From assembly GCA_003248775.1 (NCBI GenBank), contig QFQX01000034.1:1-50137 (forward strand): a stretch of 50,137 bases of DNA, read 5' to 3'. The notes under the pieces were generated by a model. It was given only the letters and a program-made list of their open reading frames with translations, was not told where the DNA came from and did not search any database. Numbering within the stretch: the first letter of the stretch is position 1; every line of letters starts with the position of its first letter. This DNA comes from Shinella sp. Its GTDB lineage: Bacteria > Pseudomonadota > Alphaproteobacteria > Rhizobiales > Rhizobiaceae. Shown here piece after piece: positions 16,386 through 23,557 of the stretch. A program made the translations under genes and the position numbers.

Positions 16386-16801
16386 TATTCTGCAGCCTGA
16401 AGGCGCGACGGATGAGGTTCAAGAGCTTTCGTCCTGTCATAGACCAACATGTTATAGGTGCTAGAACTTGCTGCAGTCTGCGTTGTCTTGCGAATTTGAT
16501 CCGGGTTCACCAGATTGGAATGCACTACGGCAACGCGGCGTTTAAGGGTAAAGTCAGGGTCCCAACCCAAGGCCCAAGCCAACTCGCCCACCGATCTAAG
16601 GGTAAGGTTGCTCTCGCCCTTGAGCATACGGCTCACTACTGATTTGTGAACGCCAATAGCTTCCGCGATCTCCTTTTGAGAGATCCCGCTTAGTTCTTTC
16701 TCTTCAATCGCGGCAGAGATCAGGGCCTTGCGCACCTTTCCAATGAACCGCGACGCCGCTCTCTTTTTGGGGTCAATTTTAAGCTCATAGGACATCTTCA
16801 T
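16385..16801 (-). CDS. XRE-family helix-turn-helix protein, antitoxin-like
   Basis: A 138-residue DNA-binding protein. Residues about 40-59 form a classical HTH (SQKEIAEAIGVHKSVVSRML), followed by SNLTLRSVGELAWALGWD, typical of Xre/HigA antitoxins. The start is uncertain: ATGs lie at 16801, 16795 and 16828; the first two overlap the 3' end of the upstream gene by 11-17 bases. Downstream it overlaps the third gene as TAATG. A toxin gene followed by an Xre antitoxin is the HigBA order. Base composition is visibly more AT-rich than in the flanking genes. It could instead be a stand-alone regulator. Confidence 0.82.
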   Translation of the reverse strand: MKMSYELKIDPKKRAASRFIGKVRKALISAAIEEKELSGISQKEIAEAIGVHKSVVSRMLKGESNLTLRSVGELAWALGWDPDFTLKRRVAVVHSNLVNPDQIRKTTQTAASSSTYNMLVYDRTKALEPHPSRLQAAE

Positions 16802-17261
16802 ACTCTCCAACGATGAACTTAGGTTCATCTAAATCAAGGGCATCTCGCCGCCGAACTACACTTCCCCGATAACCGGGATAAAGATTATGCTGTTTGCATG
16901 CAAAAGCGGTGTTGATCTCGGCGATGATGAACACGCCCTTTGCAGCAAACCACCCGAATAAGCGCAGATCAGGCGTCTTGAGTTCCCAAACACCTGGATC
17001 CGTTGGCCGCATTGAGTGGGACCGCTCCCAATAGGAGAAATCATTACCGCTGACGAAGTCATAAAACAGATCATCTGCTTGTTCGAGTGGGTCTTGTTTC
17101 CCCTCGTGAAAATCAGCATCCAAGTCAGGCAGGACTTGATCAAGCCACTCCACCACGTGAGGGAGCGCAAACAGCAGCCGTTGCGGCTGTTCGTTAACAT
17201 CAAGACCTCCCCCAAGCGAAATCAGCGAACCTGTTTCGCATAATTGATTAATAGTTGCCAT
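16785..17261 (-). CDS. hypothetical protein, HigB/Gp49-like toxin candidate
   Basis: A 158-residue protein. The C-terminal half (VWELKTPDLRLFGWFAAKGVF, then YPGYRGSVVRRRDALDLDEP) resembles the beta-sheet core and basic C terminus of HigB/RelE or phage Gp49-like proteins; the acidic N-terminal half (WLDQVLPDLDADFHEGKQD) is not recognised. ATG 17259-17261 is preferred; a TTG upstream would add 19 residues. No clear ribosome-binding site precedes it, but TTGACA lies directly upstream. It overlaps the XRE gene, the usual tight toxin-antitoxin linkage. Toxicity is inferred from organisation and weak resemblance only. Confidence 0.6.
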   Translation of the reverse strand: MATINQLCETGSLISLGGGLDVNEQPQRLLFALPHVVEWLDQVLPDLDADFHEGKQDPLEQADDLFYDFVSGNDFSYWERSHSMRPTDPGVWELKTPDLRLFGWFAAKGVFIIAEINTAFACKQHNLYPGYRGSVVRRRDALDLDEPKFIVGEYEDVL

Positions 17262-17630
17262 ATATGTCAACTGGAAATGGTTAACAAGATGTTGCAGCCA
17301 ACGATCTGGTGCGACCAATTTGCATACCTAGGCTGTAACATCTTCCCTTCCATCAATTCCGTAGGCACTCAACCCTACCGCGAATTGGCCGTCAAGTCTC
17401 AACACTCGACGGATAGCGATCCAAAAGGATTTTTGCCGCCGCCCTTAGGTTGGGAGACTGCTGCAGAGGCCTGCGCATCCGATTCCTACGATCCTCCAGC
17501 TATCGACGCCCCGACCCGTTCCAAACGGAACAGCGCGAATGAGCGGCTTCGTGCTGCCCGAAACGCCGAAGCAAGCAGCACTCAATAGCGACAGCAGGCC
17601 ACAATTTAGTGGAATGTAAGGAGGAAAAAC
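17262..17630. other. intergenic stretch between the island and tRNA-Gly
   Basis: These 369 bases hold the presumed promoter of the three-gene operon (TTGACA near 17265-17270). I see no gene that I can support: the open frames here have no recognisable domains, and one runs straight through the tRNA. I looked for a second copy of the tRNA 3' end, which would mark an attachment site, and saw none. Confidence 0.5.
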
Positions 17631-17705
17631 TGGAGCGGGTGAGGCGATTCGAACGCCCGACCCCAACCTTGGCAAGGTTGTGCTCTACCCCTGAGCTACA
17701 CCCGC
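17631..17705 (-). tRNA. tRNA-Gly (GCC anticodon)
   Basis: Read on the minus strand: acceptor GCGGGTG, D arm TAGCTCAGGGGTAGAGCA, anticodon loop TTGCCAA with GCC, T arm GGTCGGGCGTTCGAATCGCC, acceptor CACCCGC, discriminator T and an encoded CCA. All four stems pair. The 3' end faces the AT-richer island at 16005-17261, and tRNA 3' ends are common integration targets. Confidence 0.96.
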
Positions 17706-17842
17706 TCATATCGACGATCCGGGGGTAGTCGGTGGATCGAAGGTCGTCTGCGTTGCGGCGACGGGCGGTATATGGCCCAACCATTTTTCAAATGCAACAG
17801 GGAAATGACGAAATTTTCGAGAAAAAATCACGACGCCTCGGA

Positions 17843-17865
17843 AAGCCCGGAAAACCGGGCTTTTC
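17843..17865 (+). terminator. hairpin with T-run in the leader of the YbaK-like gene
   Basis: AAGCCCGG, a loop of AAAA, and CCGGGCTTTTC form an 8-bp GC-rich stem followed by four T. It is 115 bases before the YbaK-like ATG and above the tRNA 5' end. On the plus strand it could stop read-through or attenuate the downstream gene. The surrounding 17706-17979 has no gene. Confidence 0.5.
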
Positions 17866-17979
17866 AGGTAAAGGCAACGATTGCCAAGCCCGGCAAGCGG
17901 ACGTATCACTCTCCGCCGATGGCCAAACGGCCTCCATTTTTCATTCGCACTTCCTGAAATCCGCCCCCGAAAGCCTCCG

Positions 17980-18516
17980 ATGACGACCGATCCCCAGATC
18001 ACCTCACAAAGCACCACCGCGCCGAAGACCGCCGAAGACCTGTTTCGCTTTCTCGACGAACTGAAGATCGAGCATAAGACGGCCCGTCACGAGCCGGTCT
18101 TCACCGTCGCCGAGTCGGTCGCGCTGCGTGACGAGATTCCGGGCGGCCACACCAAGAACCTGTTCGTGAAGGACAAGAAGGATCGCTTCTTCCTGCTCAC
18201 AGTCGAGGAAAACGCCTCGGTCGACCTGAAGACAGTGCACACGCTGATCGGCGCGGCAAGCAAGGTATCCTTCGGCAAGCCGGAGAAGCTGATGGAATAT
18301 CTCGGCGTCATTCCCGGCTCCGTCACGGTCTTCGGAGCGATCAACGACACCGGCCACGACGTCACCTTCGTGCTGGATGCGGACCTGATGGAACACGACA
18401 TCATCAACGGCCATCCGCTGTCCAACGACGCCACGACCTCGATCGGCCGGAACGACCTTCTGCGCTTTCTTGAAGCAACGGGCCACACACCGCTTGTCTT
18501 GAAAGTCACGGCCTGA
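17980..18516 (+). CDS. YbaK/ProXp-type aminoacyl-tRNA deacylase
   Basis: A free-standing trans-editing domain of 178 residues; the family hydrolyses mischarged tRNAs such as Ala-tRNA(Pro) or Cys-tRNA(Pro). It shows the YbaK/INS fold signatures: KTARHEPVFTVAES, the conserved Lys in GGHTKNLFVKDKK, and a GSVTVFGAINDT loop. ATG 17980 was chosen because the residues upstream of it run through low-complexity leader DNA. The form without a synthetase domain is close to the PrdX/ProXp-ala type common in alphaproteobacteria. The exact tRNA substrate is not readable. Confidence 0.9.
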   Translation: MTTDPQITSQSTTAPKTAEDLFRFLDELKIEHKTARHEPVFTVAESVALRDEIPGGHTKNLFVKDKKDRFFLLTVEENASVDLKTVHTLIGAASKVSFGKPEKLMEYLGVIPGSVTVFGAINDTGHDVTFVLDADLMEHDIINGHPLSNDATTSIGRNDLLRFLEATGHTPLVLKVTA

Positions 18517-18578
18517 CATACGATCTTACTTGGCAAACTCGGCCCCCGAAGAGGCCCCAAGGTGCGGGAGAGATTTCG

Positions 18579-19556
18579 ATGAGCGATAACAACAATCCCT
18601 ATGGCGGTTTCGGCAGCCAGATGACGGGCCAGGCCCATTTCGGCGGTGCCCCCGCCGCTTCGGCAGCCGCCTCCGGCGGTGCAGCCATAAAGGACACCAC
18701 CACATCCGGCTTCACCAAGGACGTCATCGAGGAATCCCGCAACCAGCCGGTTCTCGTCGATTTCTGGGCGCCCTGGTGCGGCCCCTGCAAGCAGCTGACC
18801 CCGGTGATCGAGAAGGTGGTCAACGAGGCCGGCGGTCGCGTCAAGCTCGTGAAGATGAACATCGATGACCACCCGGCCATTCCGGGCCAGCTCGGCATCC
18901 AGTCGATTCCCGCCGTCATCGCCTTCGTCAACGGCCGTCCGGTCGATGGCTTCATGGGCGCGCTTCCCGAAAGCCAGGTCCGCCAGTTCATCGACAAGCT
19001 CGCAGGCCCAGCCGGCGCCGATCAGGCAGCCGAGATCGAGGCAGCGCTGGAGGAAGCAGCAACCCTGCTCGCCGCCGGCAACATTCAGGAAGCCGCACAG
19101 CTCTTCGGCGCCGTCATGCAGGCCGAGCCGGAAAATCCCAAGGCGATCGCCGGCATGGCCGAATGCATGCTGGCCGCGGGCCAGCAGGACCGCGCCCGGC
19201 AGCTGGTGGAAGGTCTGCCGGATGAGGTGAAGAAGGCTGCCGAAATCCAGGCGCTTCTCAAGAAGTTCGAGCAGATCGAAGAGGCCCGCAAGCTGGGCGA
19301 TCCCGTGGCGCTCGAACATGCGCTGGCGCTCAATCCGGACGATCACGAAGCCCGGCTGAAGCTCGCCAAGATCCGCAATGTCGAGGGACGGCGCGAGGAA
19401 GCGGCCGAACATCTGCTGCTCATCATGAAGCGCGACCGCGAATTCGACAACGATGGCGCACGCCGGCAGTTGCTGCAGTTCTTCGAGGTATGGGGGCCGA
19501 AGGATCCCGCCACCATCATGGCGCGCCGCAAACTGTCGTCGATCCTGTTCTCCTGA
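18579..19556 (+). CDS. cnoX: thioredoxin-fold/TPR protein, CnoX (YbbN)-like
   Basis: A 325-residue cytoplasmic protein. After a flexible 45-residue Gly/Ala-rich leader comes a thioredoxin domain with an intact CGPC site (Cys67, Cys70, in DFWAPWCGPCK), followed by helical TPR-type repeats (about residues 160-320). This is the architecture of CnoX, a chaperedoxin that protects proteins from oxidation and hands them to GroEL. E. coli CnoX lacks the CxxC, whereas alphaproteobacterial forms, such as that of Caulobacter, keep redox activity; this one has both cysteines. The start ATG is preceded by GGGAGAGA. Confidence 0.9.
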   Translation: MSDNNNPYGGFGSQMTGQAHFGGAPAASAAASGGAAIKDTTTSGFTKDVIEESRNQPVLVDFWAPWCGPCKQLTPVIEKVVNEAGGRVKLVKMNIDDHPAIPGQLGIQSIPAVIAFVNGRPVDGFMGALPESQVRQFIDKLAGPAGADQAAEIEAALEEAATLLAAGNIQEAAQLFGAVMQAEPENPKAIAGMAECMLAAGQQDRARQLVEGLPDEVKKAAEIQALLKKFEQIEEARKLGDPVALEHALALNPDDHEARLKLAKIRNVEGRREEAAEHLLLIMKRDREFDNDGARRQLLQFFEVWGPKDPATIMARRKLSSILFS

Positions 19557-19651
19557 GCGGGTAAATGCGACGCCGCCCTTGAGATTTCCTGCGCCGCAAC
19601 CACATTATGGGAATGGTTGCGGCCGGAAGCGGCCGGAGTGGGTGCAATTTC

Positions 19652-20335
19652 ATGCATGTCGGGAATGCCAGATATCTGACTGAAAACGACGTTCCGGGGA
19701 TTTTGCCGATCTTTCCGGTGTCGGGCGTGCTTTTGCTGCCCGGCGGCCAGCTGCCCCTCAACATCTTCGAGCCACGTTATCTCGCCATGTTCGATCATGC
19801 GCTGGCGGGCAATCGCCTGATCGGCATGATCCAGCCGGCGCTCGGCGAGGTGCCGGAGGCAGATATCCTGCCGGAGCGTCCGCCGCTTGCCCAGGTCGGC
19901 TGCATGGGTCGCATCACCTCATTTACCGAAACCGGAGACGGCCGGTATATCGTCTCGCTCGGCGGCGTCTGCCGCTTCCGCCTGATGGAGGAAGCGCCTG
20001 GCTCCAAACCCTATCGCAACTTCCATATCGCGCCCTTCATGACGGATCTCTCGAGCGGAGGAGAGGAGGAAGCGCAGGTGGATCGCGCCGCGCTGCTGGC
20101 CGCCTTCCACGCCTATCTCGATGCCAACAAGCTGGAGGCGGACTGGGAGAGCGTCGAACGGGCAAGCAACCTCACCCTCGTCAATTCCCTGTCGATGATG
20201 TCGCCCTTCGGCCCGGCCGAGAAACAGGCGCTGCTCGAAGCGCCCGATCTCAAGACCCGCGCGGAAACCCTCGTCGCCATCACCGAGATCGTGCTCGCCC
20301 GCACCTTCGGTGATGCGGACTCCGTTCTGCAATAA
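19652..20335 (+). CDS. Lon N-terminal (substrate-binding) domain protein
   Basis: A 227-residue protein consisting of the Lon protease N-terminal domain alone (IFPVSGVLLLPGGQLPLNIFEPRYLAMFDHAL, then GCMGRITSFTETGDGRYIVSLGGVCRF). It has no ATPase or protease part. Stand-alone versions are widespread and poorly understood; adaptor or substrate-binding roles are proposed. ATG 19652 (MHVGNARYL) is preferred over 19607, since the extra 15 residues lack conserved character. It lies between cnoX and a Trm112-like gene and is probably transcribed with them. Confidence 0.88.
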   Translation: MHVGNARYLTENDVPGILPIFPVSGVLLLPGGQLPLNIFEPRYLAMFDHALAGNRLIGMIQPALGEVPEADILPERPPLAQVGCMGRITSFTETGDGRYIVSLGGVCRFRLMEEAPGSKPYRNFHIAPFMTDLSSGGEEEAQVDRAALLAAFHAYLDANKLEADWESVERASNLTLVNSLSMMSPFGPAEKQALLEAPDLKTRAETLVAITEIVLARTFGDADSVLQ

Positions 20336-20367
20336 ACCCCTTCGGGAAATGCGCTCGTGGAAAGTCG

Positions 20368-20559
20368 ATGATGGAAAACCGCATGAGCACCGTCGATCCG
20401 AAGCTCCTGGAGCTTCTGGTCTGTCCACTGACGCAAGGCAGATTGACTTTCGACCGCGAAAAAGGCGAACTCGTCTCGGAGCGCGCAGGTCTTGCCTACC
20501 CCATCCGCGACGGCATTCCGATCATGCTGGTTTCCGAAGCCCGCAAGCTGGAAACCTGA
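20368..20559 (+). CDS. Trm112-family protein (UPF0434)
   Basis: A 63-residue protein with the Trm112 zinc-ribbon-like core: KLLELLVCPLTQGRL followed by LAYPIRDGIPIMLVSEAR. In eukaryotes and archaea Trm112 activates methyltransferases; bacterial forms are small and mostly unassigned. Only one cysteine of the usual zinc set (in LVCP) is present, so zinc binding is doubtful. ATG 20368 was used; 20383 (MSTVDP) is an alternative. It follows the Lon-N gene by 32 bases. Confidence 0.9.
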   Translation: MMENRMSTVDPKLLELLVCPLTQGRLTFDREKGELVSERAGLAYPIRDGIPIMLVSEARKLET

Positions 20560-20582
20560 GCGAACGGCAGGTTTCCAGATTA

Positions 20583-20698
20583 CTGCCCCTCACCCCGACC
20601 CTCTCCCCCGCAAGCTGGAAGAGGGGGAATGAAATGTTGCGGCACAGGCCTTCTCCCCCCTTGCGGGGAGAAGGTGGCGGTAGCCGGATGAGGGGCAT
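20583..20698. repeat. RIME-like palindromic repeat, uninterrupted copy
   Basis: A compact 116-base element: TGCCCCTCACCCCGACCCTC at the left, CTTCTCCCCCC...GCGGGGAGAAGG in the middle, and GCCGGATGAGGGGCA at the right. It has inverted ends and two internal dyads. It fills the gap between convergent genes and is the best reference copy for the split copies at 10235 and 49672. Confidence 0.8.
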
Positions 20699-20753
20699 TG
20701 GACGGGGTGAGAGACAAAGCCAGGATGACGGCGCCTCCCCGCAACCGCTCCCT

Positions 20754-21968
20754 TCAGATCGCCTCGCCCGCCAGAAGCTTCGGCGCGCCGCCATTGGTCG
20801 TGCCGGCCGCTTCGCGGATGAAGAAGGACTTCAGGGACGGCATCCGGTCGACGACCCCAAGCCCGAAATCCCTGAGCACCCGGATCGGCGTCACGTCGTT
20901 GGAGAACAGCCGGTTCAGGACGTCGGTGGTCACCCCCATGCGGAAAGTGTCGAACCGCCGCCAGGTCTGGTAGCGCTCCAGAACATTGAGATCGCCGATA
21001 TCGAGACCGAGCCGGTCCGCCTCGACGATGGTTTCGGCGAGTGCCGCCACGTCCTTGAAGCCGAGATTGAGACCCTGCCCGGAAATCGGATGGATGCCAT
21101 GGGCCGCGTCACCCGCCAGCGCCAGCCGGGGCACCACGAATTCACGGGCAAGCGTCAGCCCCAGCGGAAAGGCGCGCCGGTCGGCAGTGGCGCGGATCGT
21201 GCCGAGCTTGTGGCCGAAACGGCGCTCCAGCTCTTCCTCGAAAACCAGTTCGTCCGAGGCCACCAGCCGCTCGGCATCGCCGGTGCGCTCCGTCCAGACC
21301 AGCGAGGAACGATTGCCCTTGAGCGGCAGGATCGCAAAGGGGCCGGCCGGCAGGAAATGTTCCTCGGCGCAGCCGTCATGCGGACGCTCGTGCTCGACGG
21401 TGGTGACGATGCCGGACTGGCCGTAATCCCATGTCACGGTCTTGATGCCCGCCATGTCGCGCAGCTTCGAGCGCACGCCGTCGCAGGCAACGACCAGCCG
21501 TGCCGAAACCACGCTGCCATCGGAAAGCGAAAGATCGGCCGAAGGCCCGGTATTGTGGAAACCCGTCGCCATCACACCATGGCGGATGCGGATGCCGGCC
21601 GCAGCGCAAGCGTCACGCAGCGCGCCCACCATCGCAACATTCGGGATCATGTGAGCGAAGGGACGTCCATCCTCCACCGCGCCGTCGAAGGTCAAAAACA
21701 CCGGCCGCACCGGATCGGACGTCTTCGAATCGGTGACGATCATCCTGGTGATCGGCTGCGCCTCGGGTTCGATCCGGTCCCAGATGCCGAAGACTTCCAG
21801 CATCTTCGTCGCCGCCGCGATGATCGCCGAGGCGCGCGGGTCCTTCTTCCATGCGTCTTCCGGTGCTGCCTCGATCACCTCGACGGCCAGATGCGGGGCC
21901 GCCTGCTTGACCGCGACCGCGACCGCCAGACCGACATAACCACCACCGACGACCAGAACATCCAGCAT
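20754..21968 (-). CDS. UbiH/UbiF-family FAD-dependent hydroxylase
   Basis: A flavoprotein monooxygenase of 404 residues, probably hydroxylating the ring of a ubiquinone precursor at the membrane. The N-terminal dinucleotide fold is VLVVGGGYVGLAVA. The second FAD motif is LAGDAAHGIHPISGQGLNLGFKD near residues 285-310, with the DG-type motif VVACDGVRSKLR in between. Which ring position (C5, C6 or C7) it serves cannot be told; UbiH, UbiF and UbiI are too similar. It is divergent from tesB, and its 3' end faces a RIME-like repeat. Confidence 0.9.
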   Translation of the reverse strand: MLDVLVVGGGYVGLAVAVAVKQAAPHLAVEVIEAAPEDAWKKDPRASAIIAAATKMLEVFGIWDRIEPEAQPITRMIVTDSKTSDPVRPVFLTFDGAVEDGRPFAHMIPNVAMVGALRDACAAAGIRIRHGVMATGFHNTGPSADLSLSDGSVVSARLVVACDGVRSKLRDMAGIKTVTWDYGQSGIVTTVEHERPHDGCAEEHFLPAGPFAILPLKGNRSSLVWTERTGDAERLVASDELVFEEELERRFGHKLGTIRATADRRAFPLGLTLAREFVVPRLALAGDAAHGIHPISGQGLNLGFKDVAALAETIVEADRLGLDIGDLNVLERYQTWRRFDTFRMGVTTDVLNRLFSNDVTPIRVLRDFGLGVVDRMPSLKSFFIREAAGTTNGGAPKLLAGEAI

Positions 21969-22080
21969 GGCGAACTTCCTTTATCCCGGCACCCGGGGCA
22001 GCGTCTTTGCCCTTGTGCATCTCATTTGCCGCTATATAGATCAGCCTTGAACGACTTCCTACAACCGGGAGCATTATAAT

Positions 22081-22965
22081 ATGTCGCAGGCGGAAGAGAA
22101 AACGCAGATCATGGAAAAGCTGATCGCGACGCTCGACCTTGAGAAGCTGGAAGAAGATCTCTTTCGTGGCAAGAGCCCCCAGAATGGCTGGCAACGCGTT
22201 TTCGGCGGGCAGGTCATCGCCCAGGCCCTGATGGCCGCCCAGCGTTGCGTCGCGACCGACCGCTTCGTTCATTCGCTGCACGCCTATTTCATGCGCCCCG
22301 GCGATCCCGCAGTACCGATCGTCTATCAGGTCGAGCGCATCCGCGATGGCGCGAGCTTCACCACGCGCAGGGTCGTGGCCATCCAGCACGGCAAGGCGAT
22401 CTTCTCCATGTCGGCCTCGTTCCAGCTCGATGAACCGGGCCTCGATCACCAGGTGGAAATGCCGGACGTACCGACGCCGGAAAGCCTGCTGGGAGAGCAG
22501 GAATTCCGCGATGTCTTCCTCGCCAAGGCACCTGAAACCGTGCGCCGCTACTGGGGCCGCGAACGGCCGATCGAAATCCGTCCCGTTTCGCTCGTGCATT
22601 ACATTTCAAACGAGAAGCTGGAGCCGAAGGCCCATATATGGGTGCGCACCAGCGCACCACCGCCGGATGATCGCCACTATCAGGCGGCCATTCTCGCCTA
22701 TCTCTCCGACATGACATTGCTCGATACCTCGCTTTACGCTCATGGCACCTCGATCTTCGATCCGTCGCTGCAGGCAGCGAGTCTTGATCACGCCATGTGG
22801 TTCCATCGCCCCACCCGGCTCGACGACTGGTTGCTCTACACGCAGGACAGCCCGAGCGCTTCCGGTGCACGCGGAATGACCCGCGGCAGCATTTACAGCC
22901 GTGAGGGAGTGCTGATTGCCTCGGTGGCCCAGGAAGGGTTGATTCGGAAAAGGGCAGATGACTAA
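22081..22965 (+). CDS. tesB: acyl-CoA thioesterase II
   Basis: Hydrolyses medium- and long-chain acyl-CoA to free acid and CoA. The 294-residue product has two hotdog domains: the first with GGQVIAQALMAAQRCV and VHSLHAYFMRPGD, the second with AILAYLSDMTLLDTSL and DHAMWFHRPTRLDDWLLY, where the catalytic Asp/Ser-Thr/Gln triad of TesB lies. The length fits the family (about 285 residues). The ATG at 22081 is preceded by GGGAG. It stands alone, divergent from the UbiH-like gene. Confidence 0.93.
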   Translation: MSQAEEKTQIMEKLIATLDLEKLEEDLFRGKSPQNGWQRVFGGQVIAQALMAAQRCVATDRFVHSLHAYFMRPGDPAVPIVYQVERIRDGASFTTRRVVAIQHGKAIFSMSASFQLDEPGLDHQVEMPDVPTPESLLGEQEFRDVFLAKAPETVRRYWGRERPIEIRPVSLVHYISNEKLEPKAHIWVRTSAPPPDDRHYQAAILAYLSDMTLLDTSLYAHGTSIFDPSLQAASLDHAMWFHRPTRLDDWLLYTQDSPSASGARGMTRGSIYSREGVLIASVAQEGLIRKRADD

Positions 22966-22986
22966 ATTAAGGGCGAAGATGAATTT

Positions 22987-23006
22987 TTGCACATAATTTG
23001 TGCGCA
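22987..23006 (+). promoter_or_regulatory. NtrC-binding-site-like dyad upstream of glnK
   Basis: The sequence TGCACATAATTTGTGCGCA closely fits the NtrC enhancer pattern TGCAC-N7-GTGCA. It lies about 85 bases upstream of a sigma-54-type promoter, a usual distance for an enhancer. The surrounding 22966-23191 is AT-rich and contains no gene. Confidence 0.7.
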
Positions 23007-23087
23007 CATCTGCCGCCCAATTGCCTGTTTATTAGGTAAGATCTTTATAGTCTTTAGATTTCAATAACTTATTAGTCGTCACGAAAC

Positions 23088-23103
23088 TGGCACATACTTT
23101 GAA
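23088..23103 (+). promoter_or_regulatory. sigma-54 (-24/-12) promoter of glnK-amtB
   Basis: TGGCACATACTTTGAA matches the -24/-12 pattern TGGCAC-N5-TTGCA with correct spacing; the -12 dinucleotide is GA instead of GC. The expected start of transcription lies about 75-80 bases before the glnK ATG. Together with the NtrC-like site this predicts induction under nitrogen limitation. Confidence 0.75.
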
Positions 23104-23191
23104 TGTCTGACCGCAGTCGCTGGACGCTTTGGGGGCTGGCGGCAAGGAGAGTCGGCTCCGAGCCGAGGACAAGCAAAGGATGGGAAACCAG

Positions 23192-23530
23192 ATGAAGATT
23201 GTGATGGCCATCATCAAGCCGTTCAAGCTGGATGAGGTGCGCGAAGCCCTCACCGCTGTTGGCATCCAGGGCCTGACCGTGACCGAAGTAAAGGGTTACG
23301 GCCGCCAGAAGGGGCACACGGAAATCTACCGCGGCACCGAATACGCCGTAAGTTTTCTGCCGAAACTGAAGATCGAAATCGCCGTCTCTTCCGAACTCGC
23401 GGACAAGGCCGTCGAGGCAATCGCTTCTGCTGCCAAGACCGGCCAGATCGGCGACGGCAAGATCTTCGTCTACTCGATCGACCAGGCGGTCCGCATCCGC
23501 ACCGGCGAAACCAATTCTGAAGCTCTGTAA
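23192..23530 (+). CDS. glnK: nitrogen regulatory protein P-II, GlnK
   Basis: A trimeric signal protein (112 residues) that reads 2-oxoglutarate, ATP/ADP and glutamine and blocks AmtB when nitrogen is ample. The T-loop uridylylation site is Tyr51 (RGTEYAV). The family start MKIVMAIIKPFKLDEVREAL fixes the ATG at 23192, although an earlier ATG exists at 23180. The C-terminal GDGKIFVYSIDQAVRIRTGE is the PII signature. It is first in an operon with amtB, under sigma-54/NtrC-type control; linkage to amtB identifies it as GlnK rather than GlnB. Confidence 0.96.
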   Translation: MKIVMAIIKPFKLDEVREALTAVGIQGLTVTEVKGYGRQKGHTEIYRGTEYAVSFLPKLKIEIAVSSELADKAVEAIASAAKTGQIGDGKIFVYSIDQAVRIRTGETNSEAL

Positions 23531-23557
23531 GAACGGCTGTTAGGGGAGTTGTTACTG

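Noticed and set aside
17445..17675. Small minus-strand open frame starting inside tRNA-Gly
   Set aside because: Its first residues (MPRLGSGVRIASPAP) are a translation of the tRNA itself, a common artefact.
17262..17705. Attachment-site duplication of the tRNA-Gly 3' end
   Set aside because: I looked for a repeat of the tRNA end on the far side of the island and saw none, and no integrase gene is present.
20310..22079. Plus-strand open frame of 589 codons opposite the UbiH-like gene
   Set aside because: It runs through a RIME-like repeat and overlaps Trm112 in another frame; no domain is seen.
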